Shown one piece after another: positions 41,160 through 54,085 of a DNA stretch of 64,000 bases. Source of the stretch: Melanocharis versteri (lineage: Eukaryota > Chordata > Aves > Passeriformes > Melanocharitidae); the NCBI GenBank assembly GCA_013397845.1, contig VZTG01001067.1, positions 806,001 through 870,000 of the forward strand. The letters run 5' to 3'. The stretch's first letter is position 1. The number at the start of each line of letters is the position of its first letter. The position numbers were made by a program, and so were the translations under genes. Under the pieces are notes generated by a model. The model worked only from the letters and a program-made list of their open reading frames with translations, had not been told where the DNA came from and ran no database searches.

Positions 41160-41475
41160 GCATGAGAGGAGAGAATGCCTTACAAGGACCAGAGGAAAGG
41201 TCAAAGAGAGAGGAAGAAGAGAGCTGAGAGATACTCACCTATGAGAAGGAGAAATCAACAGCCAAAGATGGATCAGAAAAAATGAGAAGCATGTGTAGGG
41301 AATACATAAATCTGTATTCTCCTGTCTAGTCACATCATGCAGAGAGGGGAAGGAGGAGGTAAGGATAAAGGAGAGGGCTCCCAGAATGAGAAGAAAGGAA
41401 GGAGGAGGCAATGAAGCAGGGTGAGGGGAATGAAGACACCGAACTGTGTTGAGGGGACAGGCAGGAGGGAGAAAT
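41160..41475 (+). repeat. Purine-rich low-complexity tract
   Basis: About 300 nt dominated by GA, GGA and GAA units such as AGAGAGAGGAAGAAGAGAG and GAGGGGAAGGAGGAGG. Simple composition with no unit repeated exactly. Confidence 0.6.
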
Positions 41476-43090
41476 GTCAGAGCGAGCACCACCTGATGGT
41501 GGTGCTGTACACCTGAGAGCTTGTTCAGCTCTCCCTAGCTGCATTAGCTGGTCCAGAAGAGCTGTTATTATTCTGTTCAGCCTTGTTTCTTTCAGCCTGA
41601 GCTAGTAAGGGAAGATAAAAAAAAATGCAGTTGAGATTATAATACAGTGAAAGTGTGAGTAGGATGAAGACTGGGGACAAAGGCAAGACAATTTATAGAA
41701 TTGCCCTTTTGTCAGGCGTTCACAAGGAAGCTTGAGCTCTCCAAGGCCTGGTGCTGGGAGCGAGCACCATTCTGTGCAGAGCATCCAGGCTTGTGCACAG
41801 GAAGCTGGCTCCAAGATGGACGGAGTTTGTGGTGACATAAGGGTTCTCTAGTCTCTCTGCAGCCACTTGTAAAGAGGCACAGGGAATGCAGTTGATCTTA
41901 TTAATGGGCTCATAATCCCTTAATGTGTGTGTTGCCTTTTTCTGAAATAGCATAGATCATGTATAGTACCTGATCTGGTTCCTCTATATGTGTGCCCAAA
42001 ACCAGTTCAGATGTTTCTGCACCAACCTGTCTGGTTCTGGAATGGTTTCTTCATTTGGGTCCAGCATAACACCTGACTGTATGGAAACATCTTGGAAAGT
42101 GGCATAATCATATTTGTTTGCTGCTACACTCCTGCACCTGGACATGATAACGAGTGCAGTGCAGCAATACTCAAGCTGGTTCCTCACTCATCCATTCTGT
42201 GACAGGCGGAGCTTAATCCCTCACTGTAATTTGTGTTTTATTTGTGGCACGTTGTTACACTGAAAAAAAAATTACTTATGTCTTCAGGAACACTTTAATG
42301 TGGTCATTACACTGGTATCTGAGTACATCACAAATATCACTGCCACCGTAGTCATTGCCAGTGAGGTAAGATCTTGCTCTGCAGACTGGGCTTTGAAGTT
42401 CAGACATGTTTCAGTTAAAAGGAATCCTAAATTTGAGATTCATAGCATCTCTCTTTCCTCAGAGAATTTAGTTTTATATGGCTCCTTACATTTAAATCCC
42501 AGTTTAATCCAGTGGATGCTCATCCCTTCTGTAAATCCAGTCCTGGTCTTGAAAAAGGAGCACCTGGAAATGAGTCTTACCAGTTTAGTCCAAGTGAGTT
42601 GTCTGACATTGCTTAGGAACTAATGAGGAATGGGATCCATATTTCCAGAGCAGGGCTTAACCACCAGGCTTATTAAGTCATCCTTAGCCTAATTTCTTGA
42701 TTCACTTTCTACATGCTAATGAGTTCTGCAGCAAATGAAATGAGAATCTCACCTTATAACACTCCCCATTCTCTACACAGCCCAGCCAGTGCTTTGGATG
42801 AAACATCTATCATGAAAAACTTCATCACAATTGTTTAAAACCTCTCAAGATGAGTCAGGGTTTTTCCCTCCCTGGGGAAGTTTGGCTCTTTCTGTCCTGT
42901 TTTCCTGAGGAGGCCCCACAATTGGAAGTTGGGAATTTCATCTCCTTGTGTGTATAGAATAAAGAGTAGATGCTCTGTGTTTATTTAATAACCCCCCATG
43001 GATGTACATCCAAAGCACGGGCTTCTCTGACAGGAAACTGAGGAACAAAGAGCAATCTTTAAGCTCGCTAAGAAATTAAAGAAGGATCTC

Positions 43091-43109
43091 TTTTTTTTTT
43101 TTTTTTTTT
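43091..43109 (+). repeat. Poly(T) run
   Basis: Nineteen consecutive Ts. No flanking retroelement was recognised with confidence. Confidence 0.95.
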
Positions 43110-44564
43110 GCCTGAAGGGGCCCCAGCCACTGTGGTGACAAATGTTATTCAAATCCCTGAAGGAGGAAGTAGATTTTGAAGAATACCACAAGTCATGTAC
43201 TGTCTCAGATCAGCTTGTATAGGTCTTCATGCAATACCATGGAAATTGCTTTCTTTGTCTCTTTTTCCTTGTGGTGCAGGTAGAAAAAATACAAGCCATG
43301 GATTTGCTGAGTTTTTTGAAGAAAACATGAAGGAAATTTTCAAACATGATTCCTCTAAGCTGGAGGAGACTCCCTGGAGTGATGGCTCCTCTCTTTGTTT
43401 TGCTTGTATCAGAGCCTTGGGGTTTTTGTATGGCTCAAACACTAGCCCCATATTCATCACTCCTGAAAAAGTACTTGATTTGCAAAGGGATAGAGGCAGA
43501 AGTTGAGTCCATGAAGGTTCTTAAGTTATCTCTACCCAAAATTGAAGCCATTTAAACTTTTTTTCTTCCAGTGGTGTGTGTGCACCATGTGCTCTGTCAG
43601 TAAGGTGCTGTCCTTGGGATCAGCTTCAAAACGTTGAAGGCTAGACAGCAATCCCCAAGGAAGCCAGAGCTGTTTTTGAAAACTCTAGCCTTTCTCTCTG
43701 GGACTGCTGAAATAATTTCCTTACTCAGAGCATTTTCTTTCCTCTAGATATAGATTATAATAGTAAAGCTTACATTAGTATTTAGCTTTTCTTTCCTTCA
43801 ACGCATTTTTCTGTAATAGATACCTGCCATGCCTTTTGGCTTGGTAAGAGCTTGGCTCTGAAACTAAACACTGCAAATAGGAAACTTTTACTCCTAAGCA
43901 ATGTGACCAAAGTGCCATGCAGCAAAGCATCTCCCTGTTTAGGAAAGCCCTCTCCATGGGTGTTTCTGTTCAAGGTATCCATGGGAAGAGATGTTAGTAA
44001 GATATTATTTCATAGACACTGTCAAATCTTGTGAGTTTCCTCTGGGATGTTCAGGGATCACCTCTTTGGACTGATGGAAAAATTGCTCAGCAGAGCACTA
44101 GTGTCCTCCCCTACCTTCTGCGACCTTTGCCTTCATGTGGATTAGATGCCAGACAGGGCCTTTGGAACAGAGCAGCCTGAGATTTCTAGAACAAGTAACA
44201 CCTGAGGCGTGACCGATATCTGACTAAGTTAGACCGTATTTGCTTGAATTTTTAATGAAAATAAGTAAAAAGAATCCTTCATGGTTTCTATTCTAGATTC
44301 AAGGGCAGAAGAAAAGCGAATATTATATACATGGAAATTACAGATCTGGAAGGGTTTGGTGGCAACTCTGTATTCTGTTATTTTGCCAGGTTCAGCAAAA
44401 TGCAAACATATTTTTGGGGAGAGGCAAGCCACTTTACAAACCTGCACATGTCCAGTCCAACTTCATCCAATAATCTGTTTCAGGGAAATGTGTTTCCCAT
44501 TAAAAATGGCAGGAGACTGGAGGCTTGGAGGCTTGGGTTGTACTCACAGACATGCTTCAGGCCT

Positions 44565-44700
44565 TCACAATGCCCTCAAATTCACATCTCTGTTTTTCTG
44601 TTTCCCCAGCTGTAAAAGAGGGAACATATTTCCTTTGCTAGAAGGCTTTGAGACAAGCCAGTAGAAAACGGGATAAGCAAAGAGGTGTTACACTTGAAGA
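44565..44700 (+). repeat. MIR-like SINE fragment
   Basis: TCACATCTCTGTTTTTCTG, TTTCCCCAGCTGTAAAAGAG and GCTTTGAGACAAG match, in order, the MIR CTCTGTGCCTCAG, TTTCCCCATCTGTAAAATGG and CTTTGAGAT blocks. Confidence 0.6.
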
Positions 44701-44754
44701 GTTTCTAGAATGGCAGACAACCTGATGCTAACACTTCACTGACATGTCTTGTAG

Positions 44755-44830
44755 CTCTGAGCTAGCTAAGGAACTGAGACAGAGAAGAGAGATCACACAT
44801 GATTTGCCTAAAAATGCTTTTGATTGTCAA
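44755..44830 (-). repeat. Possible antisense MIR-like fragment
   Basis: GGAACTGAGACAGAGAAGAG followed by ATGATTTGCCTAAAA resembles the inverted MIR core (AAACTGAGGCACAGAGAGG and TGACTTGCCCAAGGTCAC). It lies less than 100 nt from a plus-strand MIR-like copy. Confidence 0.4.
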
Positions 44831-45694
44831 TGCCAGAGATGGGATAATTATAATAAATAATTCTTTTTCAGAAAGTGTCTCTGTTGCATATTGTACTGCA
44901 AAATATAACTGAGACACTAAATATTTCTGGAACAGTAGTTTTTATTTATACAACGCGACGTGTTCAAAGTGCTCTGATCAACAGTAAAATGACAAGTGTC
45001 TGCTCCAAGTCACTTACAATACATTTCTCAAACATCAGTCAAGTAGTGACAATAAACCAGGGAGTAGAGGGGAATGGATAAGGGGAAGGGAAAAGGCAAG
45101 CGTTACAATATAAGAACAAAGATAAATGAAGATGTTTGAGAGAAATTACATAATAGGGATGAAATTGAAAAAGTGTTCCTCTGAGATTTGAAATTATGTG
45201 GAGAGTGGATGTGTCAAAGGAATACATAAAATGATTCAGAGAAAAAAATCGTGGTTTGACTCTCTACTTTCATGTTTCAAATATCCACGATGAGCTGGTC
45301 AAGAACATTCCACAGGCCAGGAGCTTTTTGAATGACAAAAACATCTGAGATGAGGCCAGGTTACTTAGTTATTGTAGGTGCATGTCACAGCCAAGGATGT
45401 TTCTAGAAAGAGGAACAAAGAAAGACAAAGGAAGTCACTCAGAAAACTGTATTTCCTTTGTGTTATGCCACTCCACCTGGTAAAGGGACCATATACTGGA
45501 ATATCTAAAGAGAGAAAATCAGTCATGGACTTTTACAGTCCTCCAGTTTCCATCATAGTTATCTTGGCAACCTAAATTCGTCTTGTTATCATTAAATTGT
45601 AGTACTTAAAGGTCCAAACAGAAAGAAAGTTGCATGTTTATCTACTGCTTCTTGACACAATCATAATAATAAATAAATATATATCTCTTCTACA

Positions 45695-48330
45695 ATGTAA
45701 TGGATCTCAGGGATTACTATCACCTAGAATGACCTCTTAGATATCATAGACCATTAATTTTCATGGATATATTCCAGTATTAAAAGCTACAACTCATTCT
45801 TGACAATTTGCAGTTGGCTGTCGGCCAATAAAAAATGTCTAATTTTGATGAAGACATAAGGAGATGAAGAATTCACCACATTAGGTTGTTCTAGTACTTA
45901 ATCATTTTCTGTGTCTCATTCTTCACTTGAATTTGTCTGGCTTAATAATTCCTCCACTCAGTCCTCTGTACAACTTAGTCTGCTCAGAGCCCTCTCCTGC
46001 TAGTATTTTATGCCTCCAGCAGTACCAATTCATTAATCAAGACATAAATCAAGTAATCTCTTTTTCAGCAAGTCAGACAGGTTGAGCACTGAAAGGTTTC
46101 TACAATAAGGCATTTTCTTTAGATCTAGAGTAATTACCAAGTTTCCTCAGCACCTTCCCCAGCTTTTCAGCAACCTTTGAAAATAAATATCCTGCATATG
46201 ATTAGTCTAATTAGTGCCACAAAGGGAAGAACAGCAACCTGGTAGTGGTACTCACCATTCCCATGTTTATGCATTCAAGGATTGATTTCACCCTTTTTGC
46301 TATAGTATCTCACTGGAGTGAAACTGCTCCATACTCTGATGGTCTTGATCCTTTCCAGAGTGCTGTTTTTTCCAGGGTAGAGTTTCTGATTACACATCTC
46401 CTAATCTCCTATCTGGTTCCCACATGCATAATTTTGCATTTGGCTGTAGTAAAAGGCTTTTTGCTTGAACATGAAGGCGATCCTTCCTGCCCTATATAAA
46501 TGTTTTCCCCTCATCATTGCCATTCCACCAGGCTTCCCAATACCTGCATATTTTATCAGCAGTGAGTTTCTGTTTACTTCTAGGGCAACGATGGAAATAC
46601 TGAATAGCACTGAATCTTAAATTCATCCTAATACTACTTCCATGGCTTTTGCAAAGCACAGGTGACATGGCTTTATTTTTTTTCTATATCCAGCAGACAA
46701 ACTTGGCTGGACTGTTTTCCTCGTGCTCCAACCACCCTGTGTCCTGTGTATTTCTCAGAGAATGAGAGTCATCCAGGTGCAAATGTGCAGTGTTGCTCCT
46801 GATCCTGATTCAGTGACAAAATTATTTAAGAAATAAAATCAAGCAAGACTCACAACCCATACATGTATTCACTCTTGTCCAGTCAGGACTTTCTGTTGGT
46901 CACCATGTTATGTCTTCATAGAACCACAGAAGGTAGGGCTAGAAAGAACTTTGAGAGCATCTCTAGTCATCTTCTTGCTCATGGCAGGGGTGCTTACATT
47001 ATTATTGCCTTTTTTTTTTTAATTTACTTTTTAATCAAGATTATTGTGATGCTGTAAAATACATCTCTTGATTTTCTTATTCTTTGTCAAAGAATTCTCT
47101 ATTGGTTAATATTTTTTCCACAAGCTGGTGTTAGCCTTGCTAGTGCACATCTATTGTGATTATTGACTTTGCCATTTTTTTAAAAATATTGCCATAGAAC
47201 AGATGCTCCTTTAGTATTCTGCTATTTCCTTGCTGTTAGAGGATTTATGAAATATCAGTATCAGCAGGCTAGAGATCAGTTAAATAAGCTCTATTAGTAT
47301 TCCCACGTAAGCCATCCAGACCTGCTGATTTTAAAATATTTACCTCCAGTACATACTTTACATTCCTCCTGGTCACTAACAGAGTGGAAAATTTTTCATC
47401 AGCCCATGTGATATAAGTGCATCATCTTTCTTCTTTTCAAATGCAGAACAAATGTCTGGAATATTTGCCTTTTCTGCAACTTTATCATTTCCTCATCTGC
47501 ATCAAGCAGCAGCATGTATCCTTGTTAAGGCTTCCGTTCTTAATATACTCTTAACTCATTTTATTGTCTTAAGGCCTGCCAGCCAATGATTTTCTTCTGT
47601 TGTCTTTTTATTTTGTCTATTTTTATATGATGCAGCTTCCAATTTATATTGATTACTAAATATTTCCCATTTTATCTATTTGCTTTGTAGGCTTTTTATT
47701 TTCTAACTATGCCTTCACTTCATACATTGATCCAGGATGGCATTTTAAACAATATTGTTCTCTATTATGCTTATGAAATTGGGACTTTTTAAAAATCCAG
47801 TGACTCTTAAACAGCTTTCAGTTATCTGCCATACTTTTCTGTCCGAGTTTCTCTTCCTCAGCTATAATGTATTTTGTCCTATTCTCTAATCTGATTCAGT
47901 GGTTTCTGAGAGACTCTTCTTCTACAATGGTATTTTTTGTTTTGTTGTTATTTAGTGCATTAAGCCATTATGCATTAAAGCACCTGTAGGTCTGAGTTAC
48001 TAATAATTCCAAAATACTGGGAGGTTGTACCTAAGAGAGAGCATACCCTCTTTTTGCGCTCTCCTTCTCATACTCATTTCTTACTTTTTCACTGGAGAGG
48101 AACTAAACCAAGAAATTTTACTGTATAAATTATTGCAGCAGTTTTCGGAATGCTGGTTCAGTTAATTTTCGTCTTAGCAATGAATACAGGAATGACTTTC
48201 TTAAGAATGAACATCAATTAATATTATTCTTAACAATGAATATATGAGTTACACAATCGTTTCACTAGCAAAAGAGTCCTTTTGCAGTCTTCACTGAATA
48301 CTGTTACCTGATTTTTGTTATGTCACTTTC
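45695..48330 (-). mobile_element. Ancient, decayed CR1-type LINE, antisense, about 2.6 kb
   Basis: Read on the minus strand, the region carries reverse-transcriptase landmarks in the correct order. There is an EVKA-stop-LENKK segment (about 47721-47692), LLLDADEE (47512-47489, cf. PLLDEDG) and KSAGLDG (47331-47311, cf. the KSxGPDGI motif). Further left the sequence follows the 3' part of old reptile/amniote CR1 elements: CTGAATAGCACTG near 46600, TTGAATTTGTCTGGCTTAA near 45930, and an inverted 3' end near 45700. Many stops and frameshifts make it inactive. A younger CR1 3' end interrupts it at 46919-46992. The right (5') limit is approximate. Confidence 0.75.
46919..46992 (-). repeat. Short CR1 3' end nested in the older LINE
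   Basis: CATAGAACCACAGAAGGTAG, then AAGAACTTTGAGAGCATCTC and CTCATGGCAGGGG, is the inverted CR1 3' end (CATAGAATCACAGAATGG ... CCATGGCAGGG). It is severely 5'-truncated. Confidence 0.7.
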
Positions 48331-51300
48331 AGAACACATTACATAGGAATATTTTCCCCATTCAACCAGATAGCCTCAGGCCTAGAGAAGTTTGAAGTTC
48401 ATCACACTGGACTGAAGAATATCCAGAAGCCTGGACAAGCAGCCACCTAATCTCATCATCTATTTCAGCTGCTATATACATGCCTATGATGAAGAAGACA
48501 TTAAAGTGATGCACGGGGAGGTTACTGCAGTATTTTAAAAAGTAGCTCTTTCCTTTCCTTCCTCTGTTTTCAGGTCTCATTGCTGTCCTGGTAGAAGTCC
48601 CACAGTAAACCCATGAGCCCAACAAATGTCAGCAGATCAGGTAGGGTAGGAGTTAAATGGTCCCAAATCTTTTTAATGACTAAGAAGAGTCAGATGAAAA
48701 AGGCTGTCTCTCTACAGATATGCTAAATAAATAACTACTTCATCAAATATTCATCTATGTCTTATGCAGCAAAGCTCCCCATCAGTAGGTATTGCCCCAG
48801 CATAGACTGCGTAGGGATGGCCATAATATTGTCTAAAGAGTAAATCTTCATTTCGGAAAGTTATTAAGAAGATTTTTTCATGAAGAATTTAATGTGATTA
48901 GGTAAATACATAATCCTGTAGAATGTTTAGTTCATGATATGTCCAAAAGAAATTAGATTTTCTGTCATATCGTAACTTACAATTATTGAATATTTTACAC
49001 TGACTGTGAATGCTTGCTTAACAATATTCAGTCTAGAGATCTATAGAATTTTCTATTCCAGAAGAGACCAGAAATTATGCTCCAGATACCAAATAATCCC
49101 AGTCATCCTGCAAAGCTCTCAGTTATAATTAGTATAACTGATGCTGGTCATTAGAAATCATCCTCAGAAATATAAGCACAGAACCAGATCAAGTGAGTTG
49201 AATGTGAGCAAAGGTCCTGCTGCACCTTTGAGGTCAGCTGTAAAAGTCATCTACACAATTACTTGTGACTCATTATCCATGGACTGATCCTTAACAGTGG
49301 ACTGGTTCTTAACAGTGCGGCTGCAATTCGCTGCTTATTCAGTCATGAGAACTGGACACTTCTGCCTGATGATGCACTGTATCCTGAGGAGGTTAATCAA
49401 GTTTCCCTCTCCTCACTGATGATAGATGGAGCCAGATGAGTTGTTCAGGCTCATTTCTTGACTCCTGCGTAGCTGAAGTCAGGCAAAATAATCCCAGACT
49501 GATGGTCAAACTAGGTACATTGTGTTTCATAACATCCTGACTAACTACATGAAACAGATCCTAAACTGGTCAAATGACCAGAAAGAAGCCCAAATTAGGC
49601 TCAGATTCATAAGTAAATCTCACTTTCATAATTCGACCTGCATCACACCTGTGCCACCAAATGCTTTCAAAAGTTTTTTTCTTAGTTGTCTTTGCAAATG
49701 GGAACTAAATGACCTCTTTTGTATCCTTCCAAAGGAAAAATACAAGCTAGTAGAAGGGGAATTTGAGAGCAAATGTGTCAGGACTGCATTTCATTCTTCA
49801 GAAAAAAATCCGTAAGTGCTTTTTGGTTCAAAGCCATTTTAAATTTTGTTGTAACATTGGGCATGCTATTAAGGAGAAATATTCTATTATACTTTAACAC
49901 AGCCAAAGATGATATCAGTTTATAAAATCCATTTGGAGTCAGCTACATTTTCAGTAGGTTTTTTTCTTAAGGGATGTCTATCCTAATACAAGCAATTAAG
50001 GGTTCTTTATTAGCCCATCTCAGAGGTACAGACTTCACCATCAATTGATGTTCTTCTCAACTCCCCTAATAAGACCAGAGGACAAAGAAATAGTACATCT
50101 TCCCCAAATAAGCTGTTTTTCTAACATAATCCCATTCATGAGCCAACACTACTAAGTGGATTTCACTGAGTATAAAACATTTATTGCTCATAATTCTGTG
50201 AACATTTAGCTGTTACTTACTCACAAACATCACGCCACAAGTAAAACTTGGATAAACTAGGAAATCACAAACCCCACTTCCATAGTCAGACTGTGATGTT
50301 CTTTGCTTTTCCCTTACACTACGACAGGTCTTTACAACCTTTCCCCCAGTTTTTACAGTTCCTGTATTGTCACTGCCCTTGTCCCATGATCAGGATAAGG
50401 AAAAAAGGCCAAAGCTCATCACCAGGTGGGCATCTCAGCAGTCAAATTAACACTTTCTGGCAGAGCAACTTCACTGGACTTCTGCTGATTATCTTTTTTT
50501 AGGGCATTTTTGGCATAGCAGAACAATGCCTTCTGGAATTCCCAGGAGGCTGTGTTTGGAGTTAACCTTAGAAATGTCTAAAAATGATGTGCACACAATC
50601 AGTGAAAAGATGCAGGTAGACAAGTCAATGTCCAAGCTGCTCCCACCTGCTGACAGTAGGCCTGTAACCCCAGCTGGCAACTCCAAGGTGCAGCAGGCAC
50701 TGCTGGGTTTCCTGTGTCCCTTTGTCGTGGCCCATGAATATGGAACATTGTGACATCCAACTCCTTTCTTTCTGCCAGAGTAAAAGATGGCGCTGTCGTG
50801 TTCCCTGAGGCTGGCAGATAGTCGTATGAAAATTAGAGCAACTGGATACCCCCTGCACTGTGCACAACCACATCAGGCATCCCCAGGGAACAGTACACCC
50901 AGTAACCCTACATTTCACTGTTTGTGTTGATCTCCTCCCACCTGCTGGATGACAGAAGGAGAGAAAATTATCTGCAGAAAGTTTTTTTAAAGTGTCTAAG
51001 CAGTTCTCTGTGGTTCTTGTCCGTGCTGATATCTGGGTATCCAAAGGTAATAATTTTTAAAAGTACATGTTACCAGCCTGAGTTACAAATACAAACTGTG
51101 TCACTGACAGGAGCTAATACAGATTTCTCCACGACACTTAATAATTTCCAACAATCTTATCTGGAAGCAACCTCCACCAACTAGCCCATATTCAGACTTC
51201 ATAGCTGGCTAAGCACATGGTCTTTTAGCTCTGTCATCTGAGGAAAGCATAATCTGCAGAGCTGTCTGCATCCCCATGGAGCAGGAGATGAAGGGATGTA

Positions 51301-53914
51301 CTGAAGTATGCTTCATAGGGGCACCCATCGATTTTGAAAAACCAAAACTTGCTGGAATTACCTCAACAAATTTCAGTCCCTGGCTCCAGGGCTTTAGGGG
51401 CACTGTGATCTGAAAAATGAAGCTTTGATGGATATTACAGGGCCAAGCCAATCCAATTTACAGTGACTCAGACCTGCAGCCTTAGGTTTATCTCAACAAA
51501 GCTTTTTGAGGAAAGGTCTCTCCCAGGTTGCTTTATACTTATCTGCAGTTGTTAGAGTATGCCATATGATAGTGGAGTTTTTCCTTTAAAATAGGCACCA
51601 AAGCCATTTCAAGAAGGGATTCTTTTGTTCACTTCAAAAGATAAAAAGACTTCCTTTAAAGAGTGTGAACATGTGGGTTGCACAATTTCACAGTGTACAG
51701 AAAATGGCAGAATTCTATTTAACCACAAAATATTAGAATTCAAAGCAAATAGAACTATTTAGGGTCATCATACAGTCTTCATTATTGTGAATAATGTTGT
51801 CATTGGGAGTAAGCTTGTGAGGTGGAAATTAGGTCAAAGTTTCAAGGATAGTAAGTGAAACAGATTGTAACAACCTTTCTTGAAAGGCTGAAAAAAAAGA
51901 ATAACTTTGCCTTGTCATTCTGTGCATCCTGAGACGGCTCCAGGAAAGAGACTTGAGTGCAGGGACTATGCTGTAAGGTGAGGAAAGTATTTGTAATAGC
52001 ATATAAAAGGACCAAGTGCAAACCCACGTTTGAATGACCATCATTAGCCAGTGGCATTTATGGTGGGCAGAGCTGCATGTGTCATCTGGTATATTTTTTA
52101 TTCTAGGGAGGTACGTGAATCTTGATGCTTTGTGCAAGTAATTCTTCAGGCTATGTTTGGTTTAATTTCTTGCATGTCATTTTTACTCATACAGAGTGGC
52201 TCAGGTTTAACATATAGGGCTACTTTCCACTTCCAGAAAAAAAAAAACAAACAATCCACAGAAAGAGTCTTGAACTGCATTAAGCTTGATATGGAATGCT
52301 CCCCTCCTCTGTAGCCCCAGAATAGAAGGAGCTTGGCATTCTGAGAGTGGTACAAAGTGGTATTGTTAAACAGTAGCTAATTAGGATGGGATTTCACGTT
52401 GCTAAGAGCTAAGTCTTTGGTATGCAACAGAGCCAAACAGCAAGGGCAAAGTGTAACTATTTAAGACTGAAGTTTGCTATTTAAAGGGAAGTGTTCATCC
52501 TTGCCCAAATGTTTGTCGCAGTTAGGAAAGTGTTTCTGTTCTAATGACAAGATGATGGGCCGTCACGGTCCCACCCAGTCAGTCCAGATCAAATGTGCTC
52601 AGGATATAAGCCAAGAGATTATTTTTTCCGACCTGCCAGCATCAAAAGCACCATCTGTGATCGATTTTGTGATAATGGTGTAAGCAGCTACTGCAAATTC
52701 AGGACACTCCCCAGAGATTTTGGTCTCTGGGAGGACCAAATACGAGCTTTCAGGAGTAACACAGCTGCTGCTCTCCAAAATGTGCTATCATCTCTTCCGC
52801 AGAGGTGGTAAGGCGTGACCCAGGCACAAATCCATATGAGCATAACCTCTTGCAAGCAGGGGTATTTTTCCTGAACCTGTGCAGGAAAATTGGTGGAAGA
52901 TGTCATGAATCCTTTCTTCTTTTATGCCTACATGCCTACAATTCACGGAATACTTTTTATGGCAGCAGGTTTACCTTAAACATAAGTCTAAGCCCAGACA
53001 GAACACTGTGGGTACTGATTTCAGACAAGACTATAGAAATCTGAAGTCAGTACCCTGCATTTCTCTATGGCTGCACAGTGCTTTGCAGAGGGAATGCAAA
53101 GCTAGCAGTTCGGGCTCTGAAGCTCTCCCAGATTTAAAAGCAAAAGCAATCCCTCTTTGCAGTAATGGTGGCATTACTTTTGCTATTAGAAGAATGACAT
53201 TATAATTTTGATCCAGCACAAAAATATTTTGTTAAAATTCTTAATTTATGAAATGTTTAATATATAGCTTTTTATCTCTGTGATGTCTTCAGAGAAGCTA
53301 AATAATCTTTGGGCAAATATAAATGGTAATGACTCATGTCAATTTGCTCTTATGAGAAAAAAATCAAGGCTGAGAGGAGACAAGTGGTTTCTGCAGAAAC
53401 ATCAGGCTTGAATTTTGACCTGTGTTAAGAGTGGAAGTGGGTCCAACTTTAATGAATATTAGGAAAAAAAGGTCTTAAGGGCTTTGTGGATTTGGACCAA
53501 GGAGAAAATAATCCTTTGAACTAATGGCTGAACTTAACATAGCTTATGTATGCAGTCGTTGGCTTAGGAACACTTTTTCCTACTCCCCTGCCCATATGTT
53601 TGTCTGGGAAAACAATCCAATGCTTATATGCTCTTCAGGAATAATTACCCAAGTGCCCGCTGAGTCAGGATTATTTGTTAGCGTGTGTGTCCGATGTCTC
53701 AGAGACATGGTTTGGGCTAAGTCTTAGCACCCCTCCAACAAATTATGGTCGTTCATACTCCCTTTCTCCACACAGCTGTACCCCCATAATGGTGCCTTGA
53801 AACGGCCCGGGTGTTTGTCTGATCTAAGGTTTCTACTTACTCCACATGAAGAAAGACCTCTATCAGTTTTAATTAGCAGAGGTTGTGTTCATGTCTGTCA
53901 GAGGGCGATGCATG
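48331..53914. other. Non-coding stretch, no gene seen
   Basis: AT-rich sequence with only short chance ORFs. One short imperfect tandem repeat lies at 49281-49316. A weak candidate old CR1 3' end lies near 49030-49100 (TCTATTCCAGAAGAGACCAG). No exon was recognised. Confidence 0.45.
49281..49316 (+). repeat. Two-copy 18-bp tandem repeat
   Basis: GGACTGATCCTTAACAGT is immediately followed by GGACTGGTTCTTAACAGT, two mismatches apart. Confidence 0.8.
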
Positions 53915-54085
53915 GCTTTCCCGCCGGGCAGTTTGTTTCCCTGGTAAGGCAGAAACCAGCCAAAAGCATCGCCCACTCTCAGGACACTCGGTTTCGGGGG
54001 TCTCCTCGGTAGCCCGAAGCCTGGAATCGAACCGGCCGGNGCTGCGGGGAACGCGCCCGCCTGCTGGGCACGCCGCTGCACACAG
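53915..54085. promoter_or_regulatory. CpG-rich block 3
   Basis: About 170 nt with roughly 17 CpGs (CCCGCCGGG, GAACGCGCCCGCC), containing one ambiguous base at 54040. A plus-strand donor-like CTG|GTAAGG lies at about 53943. It could be an unannotated promoter, enhancer or first exon. No reading frame in it is convincing. Confidence 0.4.
54040..54040. other. Single ambiguous base (N)
   Basis: One N inside CpG-rich block 3. Confidence 0.99.

Larger units (their letters stand above)
40701..45694. other. Non-coding stretch, no gene seen
   Basis: Contains a purine-rich tract at about 41160-41475, a poly(T) run and MIR-like copies near 44.6-44.8 kb. The remaining short ORFs have no recognisable domains. 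By human synteny this is DNA between divergent promoters. Confidence 0.45.

Noticed and set aside
41984..42187. 67-codon minus-strand ORF with an acidic, non-repetitive C-terminal half
   Set aside because: It looked exon-like by composition, but no family was recognised and the splice signals are weak.
54020..54045. tRNA-like T-arm (inverse of GGTTCGATTCC)
   Set aside because: The flanking bases cannot form the T stem, and no D arm, anticodon arm or acceptor stem is found.
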